Of a stretch of DNA of 6,654 bases, positions 5,895 to 6,654 are shown in pieces (position 1 is the stretch's first letter; every line of letters starts with the position of its first letter). The translations under genes were made by a program, and so were the position numbers. The notes under the pieces are model-generated. The model was not told where the DNA came from, did no database searches, and was given only the letters and a program-made list of their open reading frames with translations. The DNA comes from Flavobacteriales bacterium (GTDB lineage Bacteria; Bacteroidota; Bacteroidia; Flavobacteriales_D; Parvicellaceae), in contig JALTUD010000239.1 of the NCBI GenBank assembly GCA_027047735.1, positions 1 through 6,654 of the forward strand. The letters are read 5' to 3'.

Positions 5895-6530
5895 ATGAGG
5901 AGTGTTTTCTTCTATTTATTGATTTTTGTTTTTTTATTTTCTTGCAAAAAGAAAAAGAAGGAAACAATTATTGAAGGAAGCTTAATCTCTAAAATTGAAA
6001 ATATTCCTGTCGATGATGTTTGGGTGGGATTGTACAAAAGGGAGGTAAGTAACGGAAGTTATTCCAATAATTTTAAAAAGGTTGGTGAAAATAGATTTTC
6101 CAAAAGATATACGTTTTCGTTTATTAAAGGAGGAGGAGATATTGAATATAAATTAATGTTTAGCAGTACAGGTTATCTAAATAAAGAACATATTTTGAGT
6201 GCTGATGCCATCGTGTCGGGTAAAAGCAATGCTTTTGACATTGGGCTTCTTCCGGTTGGAAAAGTTAATTTGCATATAAAAAGTGGGGTTAATTCTACCA
6301 TAGATGATGCTTTTTCGTTTAGCCTAAATGGGGAATGTGCCGACTGTTGTTCGTTTTCTGATTATGCCTTTCAGGGAAATGCAGTTGATACTATTATTAG
6401 TTGTAATACAGTAGCTGAAAAATATGTAAAATATTCATATTTCCTAACTAGAAATAATTCAACTGATTATGTTGTAGATTCGTTTTTTTGTGAAAAAGGG
6501 ACAGAGATAGATGTTTCATTGATATATTAA
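5895..6530 (+). CDS. Small lipoprotein of unknown function
   Basis: 211 residues. The N-terminus is a lipoprotein signal: a hydrophobic FFYLLIFVFLF segment and a LFSC lipobox with the lipidated Cys at 17. Five lysines follow, and the acidic surface-export signal known from some Bacteroidota lipoproteins is absent, so a periplasm-facing anchor is likelier (inference). Residues about 26-50 (EGSLISKIENIPVDDVWVGL) resemble the first strands of a transthyretin- or carboxypeptidase-regulatory-like fold, a weak hint. Cysteines at 148, 151, 152, 170 and 199 in the second half suggest disulfides. No catalytic motif and no T9SS sorting domain are seen. The ATG lies one base after the stop of the OmpA-family gene, so the two are almost certainly co-transcribed and probably translationally coupled. 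I do not recognise the family. Confidence 0.85.
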   Translation: MRSVFFYLLIFVFLFSCKKKKKETIIEGSLISKIENIPVDDVWVGLYKREVSNGSYSNNFKKVGENRFSKRYTFSFIKGGGDIEYKLMFSSTGYLNKEHILSADAIVSGKSNAFDIGLLPVGKVNLHIKSGVNSTIDDAFSFSLNGECADCCSFSDYAFQGNAVDTIISCNTVAEKYVKYSYFLTRNNSTDYVVDSFFCEKGTEIDVSLIY

Positions 6531-6550
6531 AAACTGAATAATTTGATAAA

Positions 6551-6654
6551 TTGAAACTAATAAGCTACATATCAATATTGTTTTTAGTAAGTATTCTACT
6601 CTTTTTGAATGCTTGTAAAAAAGATGCAGCACAGAAAAAAATATCTTTTTATAC
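6551..6654 (+). CDS. Second lipoprotein, start of gene only (3'-partial, TTG start)
   Basis: The frame from TTG at 6551 reads MKLISYISILFLVSILLFLNAC followed by KKDAAQKK and runs open to the window end (34 full codons). The charged start, long hydrophobic stretch and LNAC lipobox (Cys codon at 6614) make a clear type II signal peptide. TTG is the only plausible start: an in-frame TAA lies at 6539-6541, and no ATG or GTG occurs before the hydrophobic core. The gap to the preceding lipoprotein gene is 20 nt, so it probably belongs to the same operon. Like its neighbour it has a Lys-rich sequence after the lipid Cys. Only the signal and about a dozen mature residues are visible, so no function can be given. 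Confidence 0.8.
   Translation, partial: MKLISYISILFLVSILLFLNACKKDAAQKKISFY

Overview
The window looks like part of a Bacteroidota chromosome, most likely from the class Flavobacteriia or a close relative. The evidence is AT-rich coding DNA, a type B C-terminal sorting domain of the type IX secretion system (T9SS), a PorP/SprF-family outer-membrane protein, an OmpA-family protein with PorE-like architecture, Lys-rich lipoprotein N-termini, and A-rich start-codon contexts without strong Shine-Dalgarno sequences. All genes are on the + strand. The genus cannot be fixed from this sequence.

Layout. Positions 1-2315 are the 3' part of a large secreted adhesin-like gene whose start lies upstream of the window. 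It holds nine Cys-paired Ig/PKD-like modules, the last resembling a SprB repeat, and then a type B T9SS sorting domain. Positions 2316-2649 are non-coding and packed with inverted repeats. The downstream half, 2485-2621, can be drawn as a three-way-junction fold ending 28 nt before the next start codon. Positions 2650-3678 encode a PorP/SprF-family protein. Positions 3719-5893 encode a TPR, PD40 propeller, regulatory-like and OmpA multidomain protein. Positions 5895-6530 encode a small lipoprotein of unknown function, one base after the previous stop. From 6551 to the window end is the start of a second lipoprotein with a TTG start, cut by the window edge.

How the genes may work together. The first three genes match a common Bacteroidota arrangement: a T9SS cargo with a type B sorting domain, its SprF-like outer-membrane partner, and an OmpA-like periplasmic protein that can hold peptidoglycan. 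The likely outcome is a surface-displayed or released filamentous adhesin. The two small lipoproteins are linked by tight spacing and may be accessory parts, but nothing in their sequence shows a function.

The most unusual part is the hairpin-rich spacer between cargo and partner. I describe it as a candidate structured RNA or a dispersed repeat. I do not claim a proven new system.
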